A stretch of DNA of 6,601 nucleotides from Bryobacteraceae bacterium (GCA_025350445.1 JANXXV010001022.1:1-6601), one strand, 5' to 3'. Shown: positions 1 through 6,601, counted from the first letter of the stretch. Translations and numbers: made by a program. Notes: generated by a model from the letters alone, not told the origin.

Positions 1-354
1 CTTTAGCTCTTTCGCCAGCTTCAGCTTGCGGATGCCCTTTTCCACTTCTCCCGAACGCGCGTAGATGAGGCCGAGATTCTTGTGCAGATCGCCTTTCGCC
101 GGGAAGTTCCCGCACGCCTCCAACGCCTCCTGCATCTGTCCAATCGCACGCGGCCAGTCCCGGGCATCGGCAGCCGACAACGCAAAATTCCCCAACGTCT
201 CGGCACGATCCGTCATTCGCTTTGCACTCTGGATTTCGGTGAAGCGGCGGCGGTATTCCGCGGACCGTTCCTGGTCTATGTCGCGCAGTGCACGGGACAG
301 ATTGTAGAGTGTCTCCGCGTTTCCGGGGTCCACTTCCACCGCCTTCCGCCAAGC
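1..354 (-). pseudogene. 3' continuation of the TPR gene beyond the TAG, running off the left edge
   Basis: In the same frame as the upstream TPR gene, the 118 codons after the TAG contain no further stop and still encode TPR sequence. The first residues, AWRKAVEVDPGNAETLYNL, supply the missing second helix of the interrupted repeat and the first helix of the next. Later come a polar linker (RFTEIQSAKRMTDRAETL) and two more TPR-like units (AIGQMQEALEACG, then DLHKNLGLIYARSGEVEKG). The linker resembles one inside the upstream part at about residues 365-382, which argues that both halves were one gene. The piece has no start of its own beyond an internal ATG at 214-216 and no visible ribosome binding site. 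It is either the dead 3' part of a broken gene, the rest of an intact gene with a sequence error at 355-357, or a readthrough extension. Its true end lies outside the window. Confidence 0.75.
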
Positions 355-2481
355 CTACAGCGCGCCGGGGTTGTCTCCAAGCTGCATCAGGTTTCGGCCC
401 AGCAGATACAACGCTTCCGCATTTCCAGGCTCGATTGCCAGCATCCGCTTCACATGCTCCACTGATTCCTTCGGCCGATCCATTTGCTTTTCGGCCAGCG
501 CCAGCAGATATAGCGACGGAGCAAATTTCGGATCCAGTCGGCATGCTTCCGCAAGTTCCATCTTCGCCTGCTCATATTCCCGCAGATCGAAGCTGGCGCG
601 GCCTTTGTTGTAGTGTGCCATCGCGGAATGCGGTGCAAGCGCCACCGCATCCGTAAAAGCCTTAAGCGCACCGTGCAAGTTCGGCTGATCGGCAAGCGCA
701 ATGCCCAGGTTCAGATGTGCTTCAGCGGACCGCGGTTGCAGTTCTACTACCTTGCGAAACAGCGCCTCCGCTTCTTTCCAGCGGTTAAGTCTGGCAGTGG
801 CCATCGCCAGCACGGTGATTGCCCGCGGATCCTTCGGCGTCTGCTTCACAACTGCTTCCATCTCGGAAGCGGCTTCCGCGAAACGGCCGCGGGACGCTAG
901 TGCAATGCCCAGGTTTAAGCGCGCCTGCGTATAGGCGCCGTCCGCTTCCACCGCTCGGCGGAATGCGTTCCCGGCATCGTCGGCCTTGTCTTGCTGACTC
1001 AGCAGGACACCCAGGTTATTCCAGGCTTCGGCGTATTGCGGTTCAATCCCCACGGCCTCGCGGAACTGCTTGCCGGCCTGCTCCGGTTTGCCCTGCTGAA
1101 GATAGATCAGACCCAGTTGATTGCGCGCCTTCGCGAATCGAGCATCCAATCCGACTGCTTTTTCCAGCGCGGATTGTTCCTGGGCAGCGTCGCCTTGCAG
1201 GCTATACACAAGCGACAAGTTGTACCAAGTTTTCGCATTTCCCGGCTCCAGCTTTAGCGCCTCCTGGTATAGTTCGGCAGCCTTGGTGGCATCGCCTTTC
1301 AGCAGTTGTTCGTTCGCCAGCGCCCCGGCGGTTCCGGCAGCGGTCGCATCCGCGGTTATCTGTTTGGATCGCTGCACTGCTTCAAACTCGGCTCGCGATT
1401 TATCCCCTTCGTTCAGATCGCGCAGCACGCGTGCCAGTTGGAATCGAGCATCCGAAGCGGCCGGGTTCAAGTCGCGAGCGCTCTCCAGATGCACTCGCGA
1501 CTCCTGTAGCTTTCCATTTCGCGCCAGCACAAAACCGAGCTGATACTGTGCATCGTAATGTTTCGGATTCAGTTCCACAGCCCGTTGCAGTTCCGGCTCA
1601 GCTTCCGCGTTTCGACTGAGCCCACGCAGCGATAGCCCATGCAGATAATGCTTCTGAAATTCCGATTCTCCTTTGTAGCGCTGAATATGCGGAAGCGCGG
1701 CAGCATACTCGCGGTTTGCCACCATCGCGCTGGCGAGGCCGATCCGCGCCTCTTCGTTTGTTGGATCCAGACGCAAGACCTCAGCGTATTCACGCGCCGC
1801 ATCCGGATACAGCTCCTGGCCTGCGTACACATTGGCCAGATTGAAATGGAATGCGGGTAGACGCGGCGCCAAGGCGACGCCCCGCTTCAAGATAGCGATG
1901 GCTTCCGGTCCGTTGCCGCTCTCGGCGTAGGCAACCCCGAGCGCCAAAAAGTGCCCCACTTCCCGCGGTTCAAGAGCTAACGCCTGCTTAAGATAGGGTA
2001 TAGCCGCTGCGAAGTGCTGCTGCATAATCAGCACCCGTGCCATGCCACGCAGCGCTGCACTGTTCTTGTTGTCCAAACGGAGTGCTTCCCGAAACTGAGC
2101 TTCGGCGCCTGTCAAATCGTTTAGATCCACAAGAACGGTTCCAAACGCGGCCCTTGCTGTAACCAGATCGGGCTTTAGGACAATCGTCTTCCGAAAGGTC
2201 TCCGCCGAGGAGGCCGCATCGCCGCTCTGCATCTGTGCCAATGCCAGGTTGAAATGCGCTTCCACAGAGCGCGGCTCCATTTCCAGGGCCTTCCGAAACG
2301 CCGAAATCGCGCACGAGAACTGCTGCTTCTGGGCAAAGTGGTTTCCGAGTGCGGCGTAAGCTCCCGGCGGCGCACCAGCTTTGATCTGCTGTTCCAAAGC
2401 CACTGGACCACGGCACGCCGGCTGCCCGAAAAGTGAGGCGGCGGCGAGAAGCATCCCCGCCGCCGTTCCGAACCAATTCAT
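355..2481 (-). CDS. Long exported TPR-repeat protein, interrupted by an in-frame TAG
   Basis: This 708-residue reading frame is built almost wholly of about twenty 34-residue tetratricopeptide repeats, starting near residue 41 (AYAALGNHFAQ) and running to the stop. Typical repeat signatures include EAHFNLALAQ, AWNNLGVLLSQ and AHLNLGIALAD, each followed by a helix ending in LxP or LDP. TPR arrays form superhelical scaffolds that bind other proteins; no catalytic domain is visible. Residues 1-23 are hydrophobic (TAAGMLLAAASLFGQPA) and look like a signal peptide with an uncharged n-region, so periplasmic or surface location is inferred. The ATG at 2479-2481 keeps this leader. No good Shine-Dalgarno precedes it, only AAGTAAGT, so coupling to the receptor gene 29 bp upstream is plausible. 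The TAG at 355-357 falls inside repeat 20, right after DNPGAL, and the frame goes on as TPR beyond it. The true product is therefore probably longer, or the gene is broken. The exact function is unknown. Confidence 0.85.
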   Translation of the reverse strand: MNWFGTAAGMLLAAASLFGQPACRGPVALEQQIKAGAPPGAYAALGNHFAQKQQFSCAISAFRKALEMEPRSVEAHFNLALAQMQSGDAASSAETFRKTIVLKPDLVTARAAFGTVLVDLNDLTGAEAQFREALRLDNKNSAALRGMARVLIMQQHFAAAIPYLKQALALEPREVGHFLALGVAYAESGNGPEAIAILKRGVALAPRLPAFHFNLANVYAGQELYPDAAREYAEVLRLDPTNEEARIGLASAMVANREYAAALPHIQRYKGESEFQKHYLHGLSLRGLSRNAEAEPELQRAVELNPKHYDAQYQLGFVLARNGKLQESRVHLESARDLNPAASDARFQLARVLRDLNEGDKSRAEFEAVQRSKQITADATAAGTAGALANEQLLKGDATKAAELYQEALKLEPGNAKTWYNLSLVYSLQGDAAQEQSALEKAVGLDARFAKARNQLGLIYLQQGKPEQAGKQFREAVGIEPQYAEAWNNLGVLLSQQDKADDAGNAFRRAVEADGAYTQARLNLGIALASRGRFAEAASEMEAVVKQTPKDPRAITVLAMATARLNRWKEAEALFRKVVELQPRSAEAHLNLGIALADQPNLHGALKAFTDAVALAPHSAMAHYNKGRASFDLREYEQAKMELAEACRLDPKFAPSLYLLALAEKQMDRPKESVEHVKRMLAIEPGNAEALYLLGRNLMQLGDNPGAL
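1144..1452 (-). repeat. Internal TPR-linker module resembling the module at 4-315
   Basis: Residues about 344-446 of the TPR protein form a unit of one TPR helix pair (DARFQLARVLRDLNE), a long polar helix with VQRSKQITADAT, a run of small residues, and then two TPRs (KAAELYQEALKLEP and NLSLVYSLQGDA). The same order occurs after the TAG at bases 4-315: ETLYNLSRALRDIDQ, then IQSAKRMTDRAET, then AIGQMQEALEACG and NLGLIYARSGEV. The likeness is at protein level and diverged. It suggests that the array grew by duplication of a larger block, or that the linker has a fixed structural job. Confidence 0.45.
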
Positions 2482-2510
2482 ACTTACTTGAGATTACACG
2501 AACAGCGTGA

Positions 2511-5500
2511 TTAGAACACCAGCTTCAGGCCGAACTGCATCTGGCGTGCCTGATTGGCCGTTCCGGTAACTTTCCCGAATGTGCTGAGCGAGCTGAAGTT
2601 GTTTCCCGGAGTTCCATAAACCGCATGGTTCGCCAAGTTGAACGACTCCACCTTGAACTCCAAATGGCTTGCCTCTCCCCCTGGAATCTTGAACTGCCGG
2701 AAGACAGAGAAGTCGAGGTTCTTAAAGCCGTCCGTGCGCAGGATATTGCGCCCGGAATTGCCGAATGTGAATGGTGCTGGCGCAGCAACCTTTGACACAT
2801 CGAACCACTGGCCAGTCGTGGGATCGCTGCGCTTGGGATTCCCCAACAAATTTGCGCGGAGGTAGGTGCCGGCGTTTCCTGTGTTAGCTAAATCGCCACT
2901 GACTACAAGACTGTACGGCGTGCCTGACCGCAGCAGCAGGATGCCGTTCACCTGCCAGGGGCCGACGACGTAATCCAACACCTTGTTTCCTGTTTGGTAC
3001 TTCTGGCCCGTGCCCAAAGGTAGAGTGTAGTTGAAGTTGGTGGTAAAGACATGGGTCAGATCGAAGCCCGACACGCTGCGGTCGCTGTTGAACTTGTATG
3101 GGTTCTGGATGGAACAGCCTTCCACTCCATACCATCCGGAGCAACCGATGTCGATTGATTTGGAATAGGTATAGTTCACCATGTAGGCGAAGCCGCTGCG
3201 GAACTTCCTGTCAAGGAGGAACTGCAACGAATTGTAGTTGCCGCGGCCCCAACTGCGGTCATAGTAAGAAGGCCGGATGTAGGGGAACGGCTGACGCGCA
3301 GTCGCGTCGCCCGGACCCGGTGTAGTTGCCACGTTGTAGAATCCTCCGATATCCAGACGGCGCGAACCGGAGCCTACATAGTTGACGCTGACAACCGTGT
3401 TGCCGGTGATCTGGTGTTGGATGCCCAGGTTCCACTGCAAGGAGTAGGGGTTCTTCGCGTATGGGTCCATGTACCACTGCACCTGGTTGAACGGCGTAGC
3501 GGCCGGCAGAGCACCCGACCCAAACGGGTTCTTCCCTGTGACGCTGGGCGTTGGACGCGCTGCCGTGGGATTATTCAAGTTCTCCTGCAATTGCTCGCCC
3601 ACACTCGGCCATTGTGCCGAGTAGTTTTGCGCGGTCTGTACCACTGCGGCGTAGTTGTCGAAGAACATACCGAACGACGCACGAATGGCGGTCTTCGCGT
3701 CCAGGCGATAAGCAAGGCCAATACGCGGCTGCCAGTTGTCAGTCGAATCATGATAGATCTTTGCTGTCGGAGAGACTTCCACGTGATCGGGCAACTTGCC
3801 GCCAGGAATACACGGCGCCTTCTTCAGGTCGTCGCAGGATCCAGGCTGCTGTTGAATGATGTACACGCCGCGTTGCATGTCATAGGAGCCGGTAAAGATG
3901 TTCTCGTTACCCGTTTCGCCCAATGCCGGAATGAAAGTACGGTCGTAGCGAAGGCCGTAGTTAAATGTCAGTTTTGCGGAAACTTTCCATTGATCCTGGG
4001 CGTAGAAGCCCATCACCCCTCCGCGGCGCACGGTAGTTGCGCGGTTGCGAAAAGTAGCGGCGTCAGGAACGTCCAGCAGGAATGAAGCCAACTGGCTGCC
4101 TGTAGACCCGGGGTTCTGCGGGTTGGAAGTCTGAAACGCCCTGTATGTCGCACTACCGGTGCGGGGAGATCCGTAGAAATCCATATTGTTCCACTCGCCG
4201 CCCACCTTAATGGAGTGCGAGCCGATGATTTTGGTGAGCCCCGACTTGTACTGCCAGACATCGGATGGCCGGTTGAGCGAAACGCTTTCTCCCGCACCGG
4301 TCCATGAATCGATCGACAGGCCCGGAACAAGCGTTTGGCTGTCCAGGTATTGGGTAAAAGCAGGCGTATAGCCAACGCCCGTAATAAAGCTGCTTGGCAG
4401 ACCCTTGAACAGTTGGCCGCTGTTATCTACGTTGGTAATACGGCCAAACATCACCTGCAGTACTGTAGAGGGGCCGAACGTATGCACCCAACTGGTGCCG
4501 ATGTTCAATGCCTCGAAGCTGCGAAAGCTGGGAAGAATCGGGCGGCCGCCGGAGGAAGTCTGATCGAGATTCGACGCGCTGAGGCGGAAGAACATATTGT
4601 CCTTCGGGCCCAGCACGCGATCGATGCGGGCGCTGTATTCGTCGCTGTTTTGCGCCAGCGGAGTGGGGTCAATGGCGTTGCGGTCAGCCGTGATGAGGGC
4701 ACCCGCCGCTGGGAATGTCGTCCTGGCGTACAGCAGGTTGCCAGCGTTAATACGGCTTAGCGGAATGCGATTCCCAGGGAACGGATCGCGGATGAAGCCT
4801 GTGCCGTTGGGGTTTGCCCGCGTGGTGCTGGGATCATAGATCTGCCGTGTTTCGTCGCTCAGGTCGCCGTTGTAGTTTGCCTCGGTGGGAACGCGGAAGA
4901 AGGAATTGTTCGCCCGGCGGAACCGCCAGCCTTGGTAGCTGCCGTGCCAGAAGGTGGTGTTCTTTCCGTTGAAGAGCTTTGGGATCCAAACCGGGCCGCC
5001 TACCGAGACGCCAAACTGGTTCTGGCGGAACGGTGTAACTCCTGGCTGGAACGTGTTCCGCGCATCAGCCTTATTGTTACGCAGATATTCCCACAGCGAA
5101 CCGTGGAGCTGATTCGTACCACCGCGCGTGGCCACGTTGATCACGCCGCCCAATACCCCGCCGAACTCAGCCTGGTCGTTATGCGATTGCACCTTGAACT
5201 CTTCCACATCGTCGATGATCGGGTTTACGGCTGGCGTGCTGAGCGTCAAGCCCTGGTTCGTAATACCGTCCAGCGTCCAGAAATTGCTGCGGTTGGTTTG
5301 GCCATTAATCGAGGGGAAGATGAACGCCCCGATGCCAGGATGCGCGAAGCCGGAGCCGCTATTCTGGGAAACGCTTACGGGCGCAACACCAGGCGTTAGC
5401 GACAGCAGTTGTGTAAAGTTACGCCCGTTTAGCGGCAGGTCCACAACCTGCGTTCGCGAGACAACCGCGCCCAACTCCGACGTAGATGCCTGCACTTCCG

Positions 5501-5873
5501 CGCCCACCGCCTCGACGTTCACCGACTGTTCCACTGAGCCCACCTCAAGGATCTGGTCGAGCGTCGCGGTCTGGTTAACGGCGAGGGTTAACTGCGAGAG
5601 CCGACTGGTGCGGAATCCCACCTTGGACGTGTCCAGCGTAAAACTGCCGGGATTCACGTTCAAGAAAGTGAAAACACCAAGGTCATTGCTGGTAGTCTTG
5701 AGTTCCACGTTCGTTCCCACGTTGCGCAGGACCAGTGCCGCACCGGGAATGGAGCTACCGGACGAATCTTTAACGGTTCCGTTGATGCTGGCGCTGGACG
5801 TCTGAGCGACAGCGGATCCGATCAAACAAAGACTTATCCCAACACATGCAACAAGGCGGTGGATTAACAACAT
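2511..5873 (-). CDS. Oar-like TonB-dependent outer-membrane receptor with N-terminal carboxypeptidase-regulatory-like domain
   Basis: This 1,120-residue protein shows the full architecture of the large acidobacterial TonB-dependent receptors. Numbered from the ATG, residues 1-23 are a signal peptide ending AVA, with Gln24 as the likely mature start. Residues 28-111 are a carboxypeptidase-regulatory-like beta-sandwich (INGTVKDSSGSSIPGA, GVFTFLNVNPG). Residues about 115-255 are the plug, with DLPLNGRNF at 145-153, a TPGV motif, and VEEFKVQSHNDQAEFGG before GGVINVATRGGTN. The rest is a beta-barrel ending in QFGLKLVF, with the C-terminal Phe usual for outer-membrane proteins. I see no clear TonB box at the mature N terminus. 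The ligand is unknown; related proteins are linked to uptake of large organic molecules or to adhesion. The frame also opens with TTG two codons earlier (5877-5879), but AGGGAG lies directly against that codon and 6 nt from the ATG at 5871-5873, so the ATG is preferred. It is the first gene of a probable operon with the TPR gene. Confidence 0.92.
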   Translation of the reverse strand: MLLIHRLVACVGISLCLIGSAVAQTSSASINGTVKDSSGSSIPGAALVLRNVGTNVELKTTSNDLGVFTFLNVNPGSFTLDTSKVGFRTSRLSQLTLAVNQTATLDQILEVGSVEQSVNVEAVGAEVQASTSELGAVVSRTQVVDLPLNGRNFTQLLSLTPGVAPVSVSQNSGSGFAHPGIGAFIFPSINGQTNRSNFWTLDGITNQGLTLSTPAVNPIIDDVEEFKVQSHNDQAEFGGVLGGVINVATRGGTNQLHGSLWEYLRNNKADARNTFQPGVTPFRQNQFGVSVGGPVWIPKLFNGKNTTFWHGSYQGWRFRRANNSFFRVPTEANYNGDLSDETRQIYDPSTTRANPNGTGFIRDPFPGNRIPLSRINAGNLLYARTTFPAAGALITADRNAIDPTPLAQNSDEYSARIDRVLGPKDNMFFRLSASNLDQTSSGGRPILPSFRSFEALNIGTSWVHTFGPSTVLQVMFGRITNVDNSGQLFKGLPSSFITGVGYTPAFTQYLDSQTLVPGLSIDSWTGAGESVSLNRPSDVWQYKSGLTKIIGSHSIKVGGEWNNMDFYGSPRTGSATYRAFQTSNPQNPGSTGSQLASFLLDVPDAATFRNRATTVRRGGVMGFYAQDQWKVSAKLTFNYGLRYDRTFIPALGETGNENIFTGSYDMQRGVYIIQQQPGSCDDLKKAPCIPGGKLPDHVEVSPTAKIYHDSTDNWQPRIGLAYRLDAKTAIRASFGMFFDNYAAVVQTAQNYSAQWPSVGEQLQENLNNPTAARPTPSVTGKNPFGSGALPAATPFNQVQWYMDPYAKNPYSLQWNLGIQHQITGNTVVSVNYVGSGSRRLDIGGFYNVATTPGPGDATARQPFPYIRPSYYDRSWGRGNYNSLQFLLDRKFRSGFAYMVNYTYSKSIDIGCSGWYGVEGCSIQNPYKFNSDRSVSGFDLTHVFTTNFNYTLPLGTGQKYQTGNKVLDYVVGPWQVNGILLLRSGTPYSLVVSGDLANTGNAGTYLRANLLGNPKRSDPTTGQWFDVSKVAAPAPFTFGNSGRNILRTDGFKNLDFSVFRQFKIPGGEASHLEFKVESFNLANHAVYGTPGNNFSSLSTFGKVTGTANQARQMQFGLKLVF

Positions 5874-5879
5874 ACTCAA

Positions 5880-5885
5880 CTCCCT
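5880..5885 (-). promoter_or_regulatory. Shine-Dalgarno site AGGGAG of the receptor gene
   Basis: On the minus strand the bases read AAAGGGAG, then six bases, then ATG. This is a strong ribosome binding site. Its 6-nt gap selects the ATG at 5871-5873 over the TTG at 5877-5879, which abuts the site with no gap. Confidence 0.7.
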
Positions 5886-5896
5886 TTAGCGATACC

Positions 5897-5912
5897 TAGT
5901 ATATTTAGACTA
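5897..5912. promoter_or_regulatory. AT-rich imperfect palindrome in the receptor leader, possible operator
   Basis: TAGTATATTTAGACTA is symmetric at 12 of 16 positions, with TAGT and ACTA as outer arms. It lies between the predicted transcription start and the ribosome binding site of the receptor gene, where a repressor could bind. The match is short, and AT-rich DNA gives such patterns by chance, so this is a weak call. Confidence 0.2.
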
Positions 5913-5932
5913 TTCCCAAGCGGGTTGAGATT

Positions 5933-5961
5933 ACTATAGACAACTTTCTGGCTGAGGTCAA
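5933..5961 (-). promoter_or_regulatory. Sigma70-type promoter for the receptor-TPR operon
   Basis: On the minus strand TTGACC (5956-5961) is followed, after exactly 17 bp, by TATAGT (5933-5938). These match the -35 (TTGACA) and -10 (TATAAT) consensus at five of six and five of six positions. Transcription would start near 5926, giving a leader of about 50 nt before the receptor ATG. A second -10-like TATACT at 5898-5903 has no good -35 at the right distance. The site is predicted from sequence only. Confidence 0.6.
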
Positions 5962-5991
5962 GGCCATAGCCAAAGAATCGGTCAGACCATT

Positions 5992-5995
5992 AGGA
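5992..5995 (+). promoter_or_regulatory. Ribosome binding site AGGA for the cytochrome gene
   Basis: AGGA is followed by six bases and then the GTG at 6002-6004. The two in-frame ATG codons at 6008 and 6011 lie 12 and 15 bases away. Spacing therefore favours GTG as the start. All three starts leave a usable signal peptide, so the choice does not affect the mature protein. I could not find a convincing plus-strand promoter in the gap. Confidence 0.45.
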
Positions 5996-6001
5996 TGACC
6001 T

Positions 6002-6589
6002 GTGAGTATGATGCGGACTGCTCTCGTGCTCTTTGTTCTCACCACTGGCGTGGCCCAAGCGCAGCAGCCCTGCGCCCCTTGCCACCCCAAGCAAACCGCT
6101 GCGTTTGCTCACACCCCAATGGGGCGGTCATTCTCTCCCGGCGGACCGTCAGGCCAGACACAATTCACCCACAATCCATCCGGTAGCCTGTTTGCGGTGA
6201 GCCCTGGATCCCGGCACAGCGCCCGGCGGTCTGGCTTGCTGGCCGAGTATCCGGTTGCGTTCGCCATTGGCTCAGGTAGCCACGCGCAGGGTTATGCCGT
6301 CGCTATAGGAGATCGGTTCTTCCAATCTCCTATAGCCGCCTACAGCAATGGCACCTCCTGGAACGTAGCGCCCGGGTATGAAACGATGACCGCGCCGGAT
6401 TTCAACCGGCTCATCACAAGCGAATGCCTGCTGTGCCATTCAAGCGGCGGTCAACAGGCTCGCGTGGCGATCACCTGCGACCGCTGCCACGGCGACCCTA
6501 GCGCGCATCTTCGCCAGCCATCCCGCCGGACAATCGTCAATCCGGCCCGGCTGCCCCGGGCAGAGCGTGACAGCGTTTGCGAGCAGTGA
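6002..6589 (+). CDS. Secreted multihaem c-type cytochrome, interrupted by TGA at a haem-binding Cys
   Basis: The reading frame gives 195 residues before a TGA. Residues 1-20 form a signal peptide (RTALVLFVLTTGVAQA) ending AQA, so the mature part starts QQPCAPCH and lies in the periplasm. Three CXXCH motifs for covalent haem c are complete: CAPCH at 24-28, CLLCH at 142-146 and CDRCH at 159-163. HTPMGRSF at 37-44 includes a His and a Met that could act as distal haem ligands. The last residues are RDSVCEQ, then TGA, then codons for His-Leu-Asn-Gly to the window edge. A Cys in place of the stop would complete a fourth motif, CEQCH. From memory, related acidobacterial multihaem proteins carry a Cys-x-x-Cys-His-Leu here and often continue into TPRs. 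The visible product is thus truncated, and the gene is either mutated, misread in sequencing, or decoded at the TGA. It is transcribed away from the receptor operon. Its redox partner is unknown. Confidence 0.8.
   Translation: MSMMRTALVLFVLTTGVAQAQQPCAPCHPKQTAAFAHTPMGRSFSPGGPSGQTQFTHNPSGSLFAVSPGSRHSARRSGLLAEYPVAFAIGSGSHAQGYAVAIGDRFFQSPIAAYSNGTSWNVAPGYETMTAPDFNRLITSECLLCHSSGGQQARVAITCDRCHGDPSAHLRQPSRRTIVNPARLPRAERDSVCEQ
6302..6336. repeat. Perfect 12-bp inverted repeat inside the cytochrome gene
   Basis: GCTATAGGAGAT (6302-6313) and ATCTCCTATAGC (6325-6336) are exact reverse complements, separated by 11 bases. Two further G-C pairs (6315-6316 with 6322-6323) can form inside the loop after one mismatch. 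In RNA this would be a strong hairpin within the coding sequence, over codons for AIGDRFFQSPIA. No T-run follows, so it is not a standard intrinsic terminator. Confidence 0.7.
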
Positions 6590-6601
6590 CATCTGAACGG
6601 C

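Noticed and set aside
819..1619. A 266-codon plus-strand open frame lying antisense to the TPR gene.
   Set aside because: It is fully covered by the clear TPR coding frame on the other strand, its translation is Pro/Arg-rich with no family likeness, and it has no credible ribosome binding site. GC-rich coding DNA commonly gives such shadows.
2410..2425. Possible lipobox (GQPAC) at the start of the TPR protein.
   Set aside because: The residues before the Cys (Gln-Pro-Ala) do not fit the usual Leu-Ala/Ser-Gly/Ala pattern, so a lipoprotein call is not supported; an ordinary signal peptide is likelier.
2482..2510. A terminator or promoter between the receptor and TPR genes.
   Set aside because: The 29 bp contain no stable hairpin with a T-run and no paired -35/-10 elements, so read-through from the receptor gene is the simpler view.
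3414..4085. A 223-codon plus-strand open frame antisense to the receptor; a similar one lies at 5128-5805.
   Set aside because: Both lie wholly within the conserved receptor frame, and their translations show no recognisable domain or leader.
5995..6186. An alternative plus-strand frame starting ATG at 5995, overlapping the cytochrome start.
   Set aside because: Its translation lacks a leader and haem motifs, whereas the frame from 6002 has a clean signal peptide followed by CAPCH.
6302..6336. Reading the 12-bp hairpin as a Rho-independent terminator.
   Set aside because: No run of T follows on either strand, and the hairpin is inside a coding frame that continues with two more complete haem motifs.
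1..6601. Reassignment of TAG and TGA to sense codons, since both occur inside frames that continue and only TAA ends an intact gene here.
   Set aside because: Each of TAG and TGA occurs once, while more than 1,900 other codons in these genes contain neither. A reassigned codon would be expected to recur. One intact stop is too few to infer codon use.

Overview
The window holds three protein-coding loci and one short divergent promoter region. It has no rRNA, tRNA, CRISPR array, insertion sequence or integrase that I can see. The gene content suggests an acidobacterium of the Solibacter/Bryobacter kind. The main reasons are an Oar-like TonB-dependent receptor of about 1,120 aa with an N-terminal carboxypeptidase-regulatory-like domain and a DLPLNGRNF plug signature, a very long tetratricopeptide repeat (TPR) protein beside it, a secreted multihaem c-type cytochrome, and moderately GC-rich DNA. 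The taxonomic call is inference from gene type and has not been tested by a search.

Layout: the minus strand carries the receptor gene (2511-5873) and, 29 bp downstream of it, the TPR gene (from 2481 leftwards). The two look like one transcript driven by a good sigma70-type promoter at 5933-5961. On the plus strand, a secreted c-type cytochrome gene begins at 6002 and runs off the right edge. The gap between the divergent genes is about 125 bp and must hold control elements for both directions.

The main result is that both flanking genes are interrupted by an in-frame stop at a position where the family pattern clearly continues. In the TPR gene, TAG at 355-357 falls between the two helices of a TPR unit, and the same frame stays open and TPR-like for the remaining 118 codons to the window edge. 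In the cytochrome, TGA at 6587-6589 sits exactly where the second Cys of a fourth CXXCH haem motif should be; the next codons read His-Leu-Asn-Gly. The receptor between them is intact. Nonsense mutation or consensus error are the plainest explanations. Selenocysteine at the TGA is possible in principle but cannot be judged, because the window ends 12 bases later.

Likely roles: the receptor takes up, or binds, an unknown ligand at the outer membrane. The exported TPR protein is a probable periplasmic or surface scaffold made with it. The cytochrome is a periplasmic electron carrier transcribed the other way. A functional link between the cytochrome and the receptor operon is only suggested by position.
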